Assembly: GCF_001426665.1 (NCBI RefSeq)
Contig: NZ_LMEY01000001.1
Location: 995,000 to 1,058,999 of the forward strand
From: Rhizobium sp. Root1334
GTDB taxonomy: Bacteria > Pseudomonadota > Alphaproteobacteria > Rhizobiales > Rhizobiaceae
Direction of reading: 5' to 3'
Length of the DNA: 64,000 nt
Shown: one piece after another, positions 7,974 through 16,564 of the stretch
Numbering within the stretch: the first letter of the stretch is position 1
How the letters are laid out: the number at the start of each line of letters is the position of its first letter
Program-made: the position numbers and the translations under genes
The notes under the pieces: generated by a model
The model's database searches: none
The model's input: the letters and a program-made list of their open reading frames with translations, nothing else
Told to the model about the DNA's origin: nothing

Positions 7974-9239
7974 TCAAAACCTCACGGTAAAGACCGTGCC
8001 CTTGCCGACTTCAGACTGAACCAGCAGCCTGGCGCGATGCCGGGTGAGGATATGCTTGACGATGGCAAGCCCGAGGCCCGTGCCTTTTTTCGACCGGCTG
8101 GCCTCGACATTCACCCGGTAGAATCGTTCGGTAATGCGCGGAACGTGCTCCGCGGGAATGCCCGGCCCGTGATCGCGAACGGAAACTTCTGCCGGAGCAT
8201 CACCTCCACCGGAGAGCGTGACCTCGACCTTTTTGCCCTCCTGGCCGTATTTGCAGGCGTTTTCGATCAGGTTCTCAAAGACTTCCGTCAGCTCGTCACG
8301 GTCACCCTGCACGGTCACTGGCTCATCCGGCACGATCAGCGAAATTTCGACACCGACGTCTTCAGCAAGTGGTGCCAGAGCATCGCGGACATGACCAAGC
8401 AGCGGCCCCAGGCTGATCGCTTCATCCGGCGCGATATGGGACTTGAGTTCCAGCCGCGACAGGGACAGGAGATCATCGACCAGCCTGCTCATCCGCGTCG
8501 CCTGCTCGTGCATGATGCCGAGAAACTTTTCGTGTGCCTTCTGGTCGTTGCGCGCAGGCCCTTGCAAAGTCTCGATAAAACCGCGCAACGAGGCCAGCGG
8601 CGTTCTCAGTTCATGGCTGGCATTGGCGACGAAATCGGAGCGCATCCGGTCGATCCGACGCGCCTGGGAAATATCCCTGTAGGACAGGACATAAAGCCGC
8701 TTGTCGGCCCGCTGGCCAACCTCGGCCGGCGCGACCCGGACGATGTAGACCGCGTCGGATGGAAACCGCTCCGAATGTTCGATCTGGTTGACCTTGCCGG
8801 TGACGATGGTCTCGCGAACCATATCGAGGATGCCGGGCGAACGCACCCGTGCCGACAGGTCCGTGTTCGGCGGAATGGTGCCGAACGCCTTTTCCGCCGC
8901 CTGATTTTGTAAAAGCACTGTTTCATCGGGTGCGACCACCAAAATTGGCGTGTCGAGTGCATTGAAGCCCGTCGCGAGCATGTCGAGATCGGTTTCTTCC
9001 ACCACGGACGGCACGGCAACCGGAATCGGCGGCTTGGTGTCTGCGGAACGATTGAACAGGACCGTCATCCAGACAAGCCAGAACAGCAGCACAGCTGCGG
9101 CATGAATGCCCGAAAAAACGAGACCTGCAGCGGCAGCAACGGACAGGCCGATGACCCATTTCTCCGACTTGGCGGTCTCTTTCAGTCGAACCCAGACGTT
9201 GTTTGTATCTTCCAAGATTTTCTCACGAGCACGGTGCAA
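7974..9239 (-). CDS. phoR: Phosphate regulon sensor histidine kinase PhoR
   Basis: 421 residues. Two close membrane segments lie near residues 28-65 (WVIGLSVAAAAGLVFSGI and AAVLLFWLVWMTVLF). A PAS-type domain follows around 85-190, then the H-box FVANASHELRTPLASLRG and the ATP-binding domain with NLIENACKYG, DHGPGIP and GTGLGLAIVKHI. PhoR phosphorylates PhoB under phosphate limitation. It lies 195 bp upstream of pstS on the same strand, so it probably has its own promoter. The start is uncertain: the codon at 9239 is TTG with no clear Shine-Dalgarno. Confidence 0.93.
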   Translation of the reverse strand: MHRAREKILEDTNNVWVRLKETAKSEKWVIGLSVAAAAGLVFSGIHAAAVLLFWLVWMTVLFNRSADTKPPIPVAVPSVVEETDLDMLATGFNALDTPILVVAPDETVLLQNQAAEKAFGTIPPNTDLSARVRSPGILDMVRETIVTGKVNQIEHSERFPSDAVYIVRVAPAEVGQRADKRLYVLSYRDISQARRIDRMRSDFVANASHELRTPLASLRGFIETLQGPARNDQKAHEKFLGIMHEQATRMSRLVDDLLSLSRLELKSHIAPDEAISLGPLLGHVRDALAPLAEDVGVEISLIVPDEPVTVQGDRDELTEVFENLIENACKYGQEGKKVEVTLSGGGDAPAEVSVRDHGPGIPAEHVPRITERFYRVNVEASRSKKGTGLGLAIVKHILTRHRARLLVQSEVGKGTVFTVRF

Positions 9240-9262
9240 TTGACCGGTGATAGCGGAGGTTC

Positions 9263-9280
9263 ATGACATGATTTTCACGG
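9263..9280. promoter_or_regulatory. Possible Pho-box half-site between phoR and ppk2
   Basis: The minus strand carries ATGTCAT, one base from the half-site CTGTCAT, with a weaker second unit; about 12 of 18 positions match the two-unit consensus. It lies between the divergent phoR and ppk2 genes, both plausible Pho regulon members. Confidence 0.3.
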
Positions 9281-9362
9281 CATGCTTGAATTCGCAATGC
9301 AATTGTGGCCTCCTCCCATGAAATCGGCGACCGGCAGCAACAATATCCAGCGAGGGTACATC

Positions 9363-10244
9363 ATGATGGACATGGAAAAAAACAAGCCGGTCGAACTCGT
9401 GATCAATGGCAAGGAGCGGGTTTTCGACATCGACAATCCGAAGCTGCCAGACTGGATCGACGACAAGGCGCTGGCTTCCGGCGACTACCCTTACGAAAAG
9501 AAATTCGACAGCGACGAATATGACGATCTTCTGGAAAAGCTGCAGATCGAGCTGGTGAAGGTCCAGTTCTGGCTGCAGGCGACCGGCAAGCGTGTTGTCG
9601 CCCTGTTCGAAGGGCGCGATGCGGCCGGCAAGGGCGGCTCCATCTATGCCATCCGGTCTTATATCAATCCCCGCTCCGCTCGCGTCGTTGCCCTGCCCAA
9701 ACCCACCGAGACGGAACAGGGACAGTGGTATTATCAGCGCTATATCTCGCATTTTCCGACGGCCGGTGAATTCGTGATGTTCGACCGATCCTGGTACAAC
9801 CGGGGCGGCGTTGAACCTGTCATGGGCTTCTGCACGCCAGAACAGCACAAGAAGTTCCTGAACCAGACGCCGCGGCTTGAAAAGCTGATCACCGGCGATG
9901 ACATCCATTTCTTCAAGTTCTGGCTGGATATCGGCCGGGAAATGCAGTTGAAGCGGTTTCACGACCGCCGTCACGATCCGCTGAAAGTCTGGAAGCTCTC
10001 GCCGATGGACATTGCGGCGCTGACCAAGTGGGACGACTACACCGAGGCGCGCGACACGATGCTGCGGGAAACGCATACCGACCATGCGCCCTGGGTTGTC
10101 GTTCGCGCCAACGACAAGAAACGTGCGCATCTCAACCTGATCCGTCACCTTCTGAATTCGGCCGATTATGACGGCAAGGACGAGAAGGCGATCGGCAAGA
10201 TCGATGACAAGATTCTCGGCTTCGGCCACGGCTTTGTGAAATAG
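9363..10244 (+). CDS. ppk2: Polyphosphate kinase 2
   Basis: 293 residues from the ATG at 9363, preceded by a GAGGG ribosome site. The family features are clear: Walker [12 protein letters not shown] near residue 82, [19 protein letters not shown], and the Walker B segment [19 protein letters not shown]2 enzymes use polyphosphate to phosphorylate nucleoside mono- or diphosphates. Its position divergent from phoR ties polyphosphate use to the phosphate regulon. In-frame codons from 9282 would add 27 residues of no family resemblance. Preference for GDP versus ADP cannot be read from sequence here. Confidence 0.92.
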   Translation: MMDMEKNKPVELVINGKERVFDIDNPKLPDWIDDKALASGDYPYEKKFDSDEYDDLLEKLQIELVKVQFWLQATGKRVVALFEGRDAAGKGGSIYAIRSYINPRSARVVALPKPTETEQGQWYYQRYISHFPTAGEFVMFDRSWYNRGGVEPVMGFCTPEQHKKFLNQTPRLEKLITGDDIHFFKFWLDIGREMQLKRFHDRRHDPLKVWKLSPMDIAALTKWDDYTEARDTMLRETHTDHAPWVVVRANDKKRAHLNLIRHLLNSADYDGKDEKAIGKIDDKILGFGHGFVK

Positions 10245-10265
10245 CCGCAGCGCTTACCAAAAAGC

Positions 10266-11408
10266 TTATTGGCCGGGAAGGACCCGCACCGCATAGACGC
10301 TGACGCTGTTGCCGGCACCCGTGACATCGCTGTTGATCAGGATATGTCCAGGCGAACTCGGGGCAAGACTGCGATCGAATGTCACCTGGAACAGCATGTC
10401 GTTCTTTTCATCGTTCACCGTGAACCGGTGGCGGCCGCAATCGCCGAGCGAGGCAAAATCGCATTCGACAGAAAATTGCGTCTGCTTACCGGTATCCGCC
10501 TGAACGCTGAGGGCGACAGTCGATGTCTTGCCGGAAATCTGCTCAAGCACCGAAACAGGAATCTCGATCGACACATTGCCGTCGGCATCCGCCGTCGCCG
10601 AGGTGATACGAAGACGCTGGCCACGCTCGTCGCTGACGGGATCGGCAGCAGCACGGCTACTGGCCTTGACGTTGCTTGCATCAGCAGGTGTGAAGACCTC
10701 AACCCAATCGCCGGAAAAGCCCGCTTGCGCTCCAAGCGTCTTCAAACCGGCCGCGCCGTCGAAATCCTCCGATTGCACTGTCGAGGGCGGATTGGCGACA
10801 CTGGTATCGCGCTCTGCCGCCGTTTTCAAAAGTCCGCTGGTTTCAACCCACCACGCCCCCATGACCACCGCTGCAACCAGCGTGGTGATGACCATGACGA
10901 AGGAGAGAAAACTGCCGCGCTTGCGCCGCCGGGGTTTTACTGCCGCCGCATCTGCCTTTGCGGCCTTGCCGCGCTTGCCGGCGGCCGGTTCCGTCAAGGG
11001 TGCCGTGTCCGCAGCACGCGCGCCGTCGCGGCGCTCCGGACGCAGGCCCGCAAGGCCACCATCCGCAACAGGACTACCGGTACGACCCGCATGCCGTTCG
11101 GATGGCATGCGGATGTCGTGATCAAGCTCTGCCGAAGGAACCGGCGCGCTGCGGGTCTCAACCTGGATCGGCGGCGGCACGGATGCAGCGGCTTTCAGGC
11201 TGGCGCGCTCCTCCAATTCGATGGCGTGAATGACGCCTTCGAGCCGGTGGCGCTGCTGGGCAATCACCTCGGGATCGTGCACATCCTGCTTTCTAAGGCC
11301 GGCCTCCAGCGCGTTGCGCGCCGATTGATAGATGCGCGCACGCGTTTCGGAGTTCGCCCGCTCGGAGCGTTCCAACGCCTGTCTGATAGCAGTTTCCAGT
11401 CCGCTCAC
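10266..11408 (-). CDS. Conserved rhizobial single-pass membrane protein of unknown function
   Basis: 380 residues from a GTG at 11408 with AAGGAC just upstream. The N-terminal about 65 residues are charged and helical (LETAIRQALERSERANSETRARIYQSARNALEAGL, broken here: LETAIRQALERS, ARIYQSARNALEAGL). A low-complexity Ala/Arg/Pro linker follows, then one membrane helix near residue 170 (FLSFVMVITTLVAAVVMGAW). The C-terminal about 190 residues probably face the periplasm and form a beta-rich domain with a Cys pair (VECDFASLGDCGRHRF). Similar rhizobial proteins are known to me only as hypothetical. It converges on ppk2 with a 21-bp gap. Confidence 0.75.
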   Translation of the reverse strand: MSGLETAIRQALERSERANSETRARIYQSARNALEAGLRKQDVHDPEVIAQQRHRLEGVIHAIELEERASLKAAASVPPPIQVETRSAPVPSAELDHDIRMPSERHAGRTGSPVADGGLAGLRPERRDGARAADTAPLTEPAAGKRGKAAKADAAAVKPRRRKRGSFLSFVMVITTLVAAVVMGAWWVETSGLLKTAAERDTSVANPPSTVQSEDFDGAAGLKTLGAQAGFSGDWVEVFTPADASNVKASSRAAADPVSDERGQRLRITSATADADGNVSIEIPVSVLEQISGKTSTVALSVQADTGKQTQFSVECDFASLGDCGRHRFTVNDEKNDMLFQVTFDRSLAPSSPGHILINSDVTGAGNSVSVYAVRVLPGQ

Positions 11409-11783
11409 TCTTCGTCCTTCTTGGTGCAGGCATTCACGCCCTTGCAAAGCATACTGCGCGCATCGAAAGCCGAAGCGGCCGGATTGCTGTTACCCAAAAA
11501 CCATGCACGACCGGCTACGGGCCTTACAATCAAATCCATCGTCATGGCCTGACATCCTTTTAGGAAACCCGGCACGCTTTTGAATATGTTAACAATTGGG
11601 TAACGGTTGACGCTGCGATCTGCAAGCCTCGCGCATCAAACGGGCCATCAGCGCCGGGGAAAACCCGGTGGTTTTGGCCGAACCATGACCAGCAGCCACG
11701 ACAAATCGGCCTTGCAAAACACAAAGCCGCTGCTAAGGTTCTTACGTTTACGGAAACGTCAAATAACAAACCGGGAGTGAACC
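11409..11783. other. Intergenic stretch without a convincing gene
   Basis: This 375-bp gap separates two divergent genes. It contains one weak CtrA-like element (TTAA-N7-GTAAC at 11589-11604) and a G-rich ribosome site (GGGAGTG) for the downstream gene. I see no RNA gene and no supported small ORF. Confidence 0.4.
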
Positions 11784-12743
11784 TTGTCCCTGCCAGCCAT
11801 CCTCAACGGCACCACGCGCCTGCCCGTCGTCGCAGCACCGCTCTTCATCATCTCGCACCCCGCCCTGACGCTGGCGCAGTGCAAGGCCGGTGTCGTCGGC
11901 TCGTTTCCGGCCTTGAATGCGCGGCCGGAGGCACAGCTGGACGAATGGCTGGCCGAGATCACCGAAGACCTCGCCGCTCACAATTCCCGTAATCCCGGCA
12001 GGCCGGCAGCCCCCTTCGCGGTCAACCAGATCGTCCACAAGTCCAACAAACGGCTTGAGCACGACCTGATGCTCTGCGTCAAATACAAGGTGCCGATCGT
12101 CATTTCCTCGCTTGGCGCTGTGCCCGAGGTCAATGCGGCCATCCATTCCTATGGCGGCATCGTGCTGCACGACGTGATCAACAACCGCCACGCCAACTCG
12201 GCCATCCGCAAGGGCGCCGACGGACTGATCGCCGTTGCGGCCGGTGCTGGCGGCCATGCGGGCACGCTCTCTCCCTTCGCCCTTATCCAGGAGATCCGCA
12301 CGTGGTTTGATGGACCCCTGCTGTTGTCCGGGGCAATCTCGACCGGCGGCGCGGTTCTGGCTGCACAGGCAATGGGAGCCGACATGGCCTATATCGGCTC
12401 GCCCTTCATCGCCACGACCGAGGCGCGCGCCAGCGACGCCTACAAGCAGATGATTGTCGGCAGCAGCGCCAGCGACATCGTCTACTCCAACTTCTTCACC
12501 GGCATTCACGGCAACTATCTCAAGCCCTCGATTGCCGCTGCCGGCATGGACCCCGACCATCTACCGGAAGCCGATCCTTCCAAGATGGATTTCGAGACGG
12601 CCACGACCGGCGCCAAGGCCTGGAAGGATATCTGGGGCTGCGGCCAGGGTATCGGCGCCGTCACGGAAATCGCTCCCACCGCCAATCTCGTCGACAGGCT
12701 GGCCGAGGAATATGCGGCAGCAAGGCAAAAACTGGCGCTGTAG
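11784..12743 (+). CDS. Nitronate monooxygenase (2-nitropropane dioxygenase family)
   Basis: 319 residues, TTG start after GGGAGTG. An FMN-binding TIM barrel of the NMO family: N-terminal LPVVAAPLFIISHP, phosphate-binding GADGLIAVAAGAGGHAGT, then LLLSGAISTGGAVLAAQAMGAD with the GSPFIAT motif. The His within GAGGHAG fits the conserved catalytic or flavin-contact position. These enzymes oxidise alkyl nitronates such as propionate-3-nitronate. Some family members are instead reductases, so the substrate is inferred. Confidence 0.87.
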   Translation: MSLPAILNGTTRLPVVAAPLFIISHPALTLAQCKAGVVGSFPALNARPEAQLDEWLAEITEDLAAHNSRNPGRPAAPFAVNQIVHKSNKRLEHDLMLCVKYKVPIVISSLGAVPEVNAAIHSYGGIVLHDVINNRHANSAIRKGADGLIAVAAGAGGHAGTLSPFALIQEIRTWFDGPLLLSGAISTGGAVLAAQAMGADMAYIGSPFIATTEARASDAYKQMIVGSSASDIVYSNFFTGIHGNYLKPSIAAAGMDPDHLPEADPSKMDFETATTGAKAWKDIWGCGQGIGAVTEIAPTANLVDRLAEEYAAARQKLAL

Positions 12744-12866
12744 AAGGCGCCATTCGAACTGCCGGAAGCTTTTTTCCCGTTCTCAAAACTGATGGCTTGA
12801 AATCGCATCCGTTTGCAGGTATCAGCCCCTCACACATCGTTTCGCGGCATCGCGCAACGCATGCTG

Positions 12867-12942
12867 GCCGCTTTAGCTCAGGTGGTAGAGCACATCATTC
12901 GTAATGATGGGGTCGCAGGTTCGAGTCCTGCAAGCGGCACCA
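12867..12942 (+). tRNA. tRNA-Thr (anticodon CGT)
   Basis: A full cloverleaf of 76 nt with the CCA encoded. The acceptor stem GCCGCTT pairs with AAGCGGC, the D-arm has AGCTCAGGTGG, the anticodon stem-loop reads TCATT-CGT-AATGA, and the T-arm has GGTTCGAGTCC. Anticodon CGT reads the threonine codon ACG. Confidence 0.95.
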
Positions 12943-13043
12943 GTTTTCTCCCAAAAAGCATGACGAGAACAGGCCTTTACGAGGCTGCGTGGATTCCCGT
13001 CACTCCAAAGTCTAGCACTCAAGGCGCAACAGGCTCGCTCCGG

Positions 13044-13346
13044 TCAGTTAGCCAGTTGGTAATAGGGATCTTCCCTGTAGGTCGCACCGACGTAGCAATT
13101 CGTCCCGAAGCATCGGGGGCTTCTGCGGTCTCCCGATTGAACGTAGAAAACGCGCGGACTGCGCCGATGATAATAGCTCGGCCCTTGCCTGACGTCGTAA
13201 TAGCGCTGCTCTATCACCACCCGCTCGCGATAGGCGGTGGGCACAGGCGCATTGGTATAGAGATATCCGCTGTCATCGACGCAACCGGACAAGATCGCGC
13301 CGGACGCTCCGAGGGCAATGAGAATCATAACTAACTTGTGGCTCAT
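13044..13346 (-). CDS. Small lipoprotein, function unknown
   Basis: 100 residues. The ATG at 13346 follows a GGAGGAAG ribosome site and opens a signal peptide (MSHKLVMILIALGASGAI) ending in the lipobox LSGC, so Cys22 would be lipidated. The mature part is rich in Tyr and Arg (VVIEQRYYDVRQGPSYYHRR) with a second Cys pair near CFGTNC. The composition fits an outer-envelope structural protein; no catalytic motif is visible. An in-frame codon at 13391 would place 15 residues before the signal peptide. Confidence 0.75.
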   Translation of the reverse strand: MSHKLVMILIALGASGAILSGCVDDSGYLYTNAPVPTAYRERVVIEQRYYDVRQGPSYYHRRSPRVFYVQSGDRRSPRCFGTNCYVGATYREDPYYQLAN

Positions 13347-13614
13347 GCTTCCTCCAGAATGGGGAGATGGCGCGACGTTGAAACAGGGCAAGTCCTTTTA
13401 TCTGGGTATGTTTTCAGATTTCCGGCCGATCTGCAAATCCAATGACGGTGCGCGGACGCGGAACACGAAAATGACGCCGCAGGACTGTTCAAATCCTTAA
13501 TCGAAGGTTAATGCGAAGCGTAGCACCACATCGGGATGTTCAAGCCCGGCGCAAGCGACGCAACCTATCTTGCCCTCACCTCCGGCATGATGCCGGGCAG
13601 CAGAGGACAATGAC

Positions 13615-13776
13615 ATGTCGAACATCATCGAATATTCAGGCGAGCCCAACGACGCAGCCATCGCGCTTTTTCTTCAGGACGACAACGGCGACAAGCTGAC
13701 CGATATTCTGGTGGACGCACTCGACGAGGCCTTCCGGATTCTGAGCGACGACCTGGTTGGCGGATCATTGAACTAA
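13615..13776 (+). CDS. Small acidic protein, 53 residues, hypothetical
   Basis: The ATG at 13615 is preceded by AGAGGAC at good spacing. The product begins MSNIIEYSGEPNDAAIALFL and continues with acidic, amphipathic sequence (DDNGDKLTDILVDALDEAF), ending GGSLN. Helical pattern, codon choice and ribosome site support a real gene. No family is recognised. It could be an adaptor or antitoxin-sized protein, but no partner toxin is adjacent. Confidence 0.55.
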   Translation: MSNIIEYSGEPNDAAIALFLQDDNGDKLTDILVDALDEAFRILSDDLVGGSLN

Positions 13777-13967
13777 CGCAGCCCTAGCTCCAAAAAAGCT
13801 GCACGACTCCCGGATGTCTTACAACAGGTGTAGGATCGGTGCGGCACGCATGGCGTCCTCGATCGCGCTTCGCCCGAAAACATGGTTAATTTTTTAACTA
13901 TTTTCCGGCTATCACCGGAACGGTTCGGCGAACTGGCCGTTGATGCGAAAAACCGGGAGGACCTGCG

Positions 13968-14156
13968 ATGATCTTCAATCTTCTCAAGGCAAAGCGCGAT
14001 GACGCTGACGATACCGGCACCTATGCCGACGGCGTTTTTGAGCTGACGGCATCTGAAATCAAGTCTGAACCGCGGCGCCTCCGTGGCCATATGGCCCATC
14101 AACGCGATTATGGCAGCGACCGGGCGATCGCGCCCATTCCCGCCGGATTTGCCTGA
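13968..14156 (+). CDS. Small conserved-type protein, 62 residues, hypothetical
   Basis: It begins MIFNLLKAKRDD after a strong GGGAGGA ribosome site. The sequence is hydrophilic (ADDTGTYADGVFELTASEIK) and ends DRAIAPIPAGFA, with no membrane segment or signal peptide. It is convergent with the ureidoglycine aminohydrolase gene. The function is unknown; support is the ribosome site and coding-like codon use. Confidence 0.6.
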   Translation: MIFNLLKAKRDDADDTGTYADGVFELTASEIKSEPRRLRGHMAHQRDYGSDRAIAPIPAGFA

Positions 14157-14194
14157 GGCTTTCCGGCAGGAACACGCGACACACTTGCCGCAGC

Positions 14195-15022
14195 TTAGGC
14201 GCGCGGCTTCAGTTTCATGTGGCGGTTGACGTCCTTGTAGAGCAGATAGCGGAACTTTCCGGGGCCGCCAGCATAGCAGGCCTGCGGGCAGAAGGCGCGC
14301 AGCCACATGTAGTCGCCGGCCTCGACTTCGACCCAATCCTGATTGAGCCGGTAGACGGCCTTGCCTTCCAGCACATAGAGCCCGTGCTCCATGACATGGG
14401 TTTCTGCAAACGGGATGACGGCGCCTGGCTCGAAGGTGACGATCGTTACGTGCATGTCGTGGCGCAGGTCGTTGGGATCGACAAAACGGGTCGTTGCCCA
14501 TTTGCCTTCGGTGCCAGCCATCGGTGACGGCGCAATATCCGCTTCGTTGAGGAAAAGAGGTGTCGGGACATCGAGTCCCTCGACAAATTCATACGCCTTG
14601 CGGATCCAGTGGAACCGAACCGTCTGGCCGGAGGTATTGCGCACCGACCACTTGCTCGCGGGCGGGATGAAGGCATAGCCGCCCGGGCGCATCTGATGCG
14701 CTTCGCCATTGAGCGTCACCGTCAGTTCGCCCTCGACGATGAACAGCACACCTTCGGCGCCATCGTCGAGTTCCGGCCGGTCGCTGCCCCCCCCGGGCGC
14801 GACTTCCATGATGTACTGCGAGAAGGTCTCGGCAAAACCGGAGAGCGGACGCGACAGAACCCAGAGCCGGGTATCTTCCCAGAACGGCAGGAAGCTGGTG
14901 ACGATATCCATCATCACGCCCTTGGGAATGATGGCATAGGCTTCGGTAAAGACGGCGCGGTCCGTCAACAGTTGGGTTTGCGCTGGCGCGCCACCCGTGG
15001 GGGCGTAATAGGTGCGGTTCAT
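14195..15022 (-). CDS. allE: (S)-ureidoglycine aminohydrolase
   Basis: 275 residues from the ATG at 15022 (AGGAAAG ribosome site). A two-domain cupin. The first half has the GEGVLFIVEGELTV-like stretch and PGGYAFIPPASKW. The second half has the metal site, with VTFEPGAVIPFAETHVMEHGLYVLEGKAVYRL spread across it (key pieces ETHVMEHGLY and EGKAVY) and ends DYMWLRAFCPQACYAGG. AllE/YlbA releases ammonia from ureidoglycine during allantoin breakdown. No other allantoin gene is in the window. An in-frame codon at 15055 would add 11 residues. Confidence 0.88.
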   Translation of the reverse strand: MNRTYYAPTGGAPAQTQLLTDRAVFTEAYAIIPKGVMMDIVTSFLPFWEDTRLWVLSRPLSGFAETFSQYIMEVAPGGGSDRPELDDGAEGVLFIVEGELTVTLNGEAHQMRPGGYAFIPPASKWSVRNTSGQTVRFHWIRKAYEFVEGLDVPTPLFLNEADIAPSPMAGTEGKWATTRFVDPNDLRHDMHVTIVTFEPGAVIPFAETHVMEHGLYVLEGKAVYRLNQDWVEVEAGDYMWLRAFCPQACYAGGPGKFRYLLYKDVNRHMKLKPRA

Positions 15023-15210
15023 CTGCTTTCCTGAACTTTCGAATGGATCAGCCATGACAGCGGCGGGATGCCATCAGGCATCAAAAACCATTAGCGCAAC
15101 ACGGCGCGCAGATCACGCGGCAATTCCCACCAATCTCTGGATTCACTTTCGCGCAAGAGAAGGAAATCGGCTTGGCGCGGATAAGGGTTGGCGCGATCAG
15201 GACGACGCCG

Positions 15211-16383
15211 TCAGTCTGGCTTGATGATCGTGCCTGGTGGCGTTGGAGCCGTCACCTCGCGCAACCATTCCCGCCAGATCGATACGAGCAGCGCCATCAG
15301 CACCGGTCCGACGAACAGGCCGAGGAAGCCCATCGTCTTGACGCCGCCGACGAGCCCGAAGAATGTCGGCAGGAAGGGCAGCTTGATGGGGCCGCCGACC
15401 AGCCTTGGCCGAAGCGTCTTGTCGACAATGAACAGTTCGACCGTTCCCCAGACGAAAAGCGCCGCGCCGGCCACGGGCGACCCGCTGGCGACGAGATAGA
15501 TCGACACGAGTGTGAAGCACAGCGGCGCACCGCCGGGAACGAGTGCCATCATGCCGGTGATGATGCCGAGCGTCACCGGTGACGGAACGCCCGCCATCCA
15601 ATAGGCGATCCCCAGCACGATACCTTCGCCGATGGCGATGACACCCATGCCGGTCACCGTCGAGCTGATGGTCAAGGGCACGATGCGCGAAACGCGCTCC
15701 CAGCGCATCGGCAGTATCCGTTCACCCAGGTGATCAAGTTGAGAGACGAGCTTTTCTCCGTTACGATAGACGAAGAAAAGCGTGATCAACATGAACAGAA
15801 GCGTCAGCATCGACTGGAAAGCCGATGCGCCGACGACAAGCACGCCGCGATAGATATTGCCGATATTGGACCCACTGACGAGCTGCACCAGTTCGCCGAG
15901 CGCACCGGGATGGCCGACATATTTTGCCCACTGGACACTCAGCCAAACGCCGATGCCGGGGATTTGCGTCAGCCACACCGGCACCGGTGCACCGGCGGCG
16001 TTGGTCTCGATCGTCCAGACGGCCCAGTTATGGACCTCATCGACCGCATAGACGGCTGCAAGCGAGATAGGCGCGACAATGAAGGAAATCACCGCAATGA
16101 TGGCAATCGTCGCCCCGATCGTCCGGTTGCCACCGATAGCGCCAAGAAGCCTGCGGTAGATCGGCCAGCTGGCGAAACCGATGACGAGGGCCGCCAGTAC
16201 CGGCACGAGAAAGCCATGGAAGAAATAGACGCCTGCCAAGAGAACGAAGACCAGAAGCCAGCGCGCAGCCGCAATCGGGCCAACCAGCGCCGAACGTTCA
16301 TAGGCCGTCCGCCCGAAAAGCCGCGGTTCCGACGGCAGTTCACCGCGCTCACGATTGCTCAATTGCAAAAGGCATTCCTCCAA
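15211..16383 (-). CDS. AI-2E family (PerM/UPF0118) transporter
   Basis: 390 residues with about eight membrane segments: LLVFVLLAGVYFFHGFLVP near 45, a reentrant-rich middle, and a C-terminal block with GIITGMMALVPGGAPLCF, FVWGTVELFIVDKTLRPRLVG and GFLGLFVGPVLMALLVSIW. The PLVPGG-like loop and the DKTLRPRL motif are typical. Characterised members export AI-2 or act as Na+/H+ antiporters, so the substrate is open. It stands alone between divergent and convergent neighbours. Confidence 0.85.
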   Translation of the reverse strand: MEECLLQLSNRERGELPSEPRLFGRTAYERSALVGPIAAARWLLVFVLLAGVYFFHGFLVPVLAALVIGFASWPIYRRLLGAIGGNRTIGATIAIIAVISFIVAPISLAAVYAVDEVHNWAVWTIETNAAGAPVPVWLTQIPGIGVWLSVQWAKYVGHPGALGELVQLVSGSNIGNIYRGVLVVGASAFQSMLTLLFMLITLFFVYRNGEKLVSQLDHLGERILPMRWERVSRIVPLTISSTVTGMGVIAIGEGIVLGIAYWMAGVPSPVTLGIITGMMALVPGGAPLCFTLVSIYLVASGSPVAGAALFVWGTVELFIVDKTLRPRLVGGPIKLPFLPTFFGLVGGVKTMGFLGLFVGPVLMALLVSIWREWLREVTAPTPPGTIIKPD

Positions 16384-16564
16384 GTGTCACTCAAGATGAC
16401 AGCAAAACTCACGGCTAGCCAGCGTGTTTCCATTACCAGCGGTAACCCGTCAACATGCGGCATAAGTAAGTATGCCCGCATGGTCAACACAAGCCGATGA
16501 CAAACAATAACAACCGGGAAGAACAACGGCCGGACGCAGCATCATTTTGCCGAAGGCCTCGCCT

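Noticed and set aside
10269-11552. Plus-strand open frame of 427 codons opposite the 10266-11408 gene
   Set aside because: Codon-bias shadow; no ribosome site and no domain, while the minus-strand gene has a signal-anchor and a good start.
13882-13900. GTTAATTTTTTAAC sequence considered as a CtrA box
   Set aside because: The TTAA elements are only 4 bases apart, not 7, so it does not fit the CtrA spacing.
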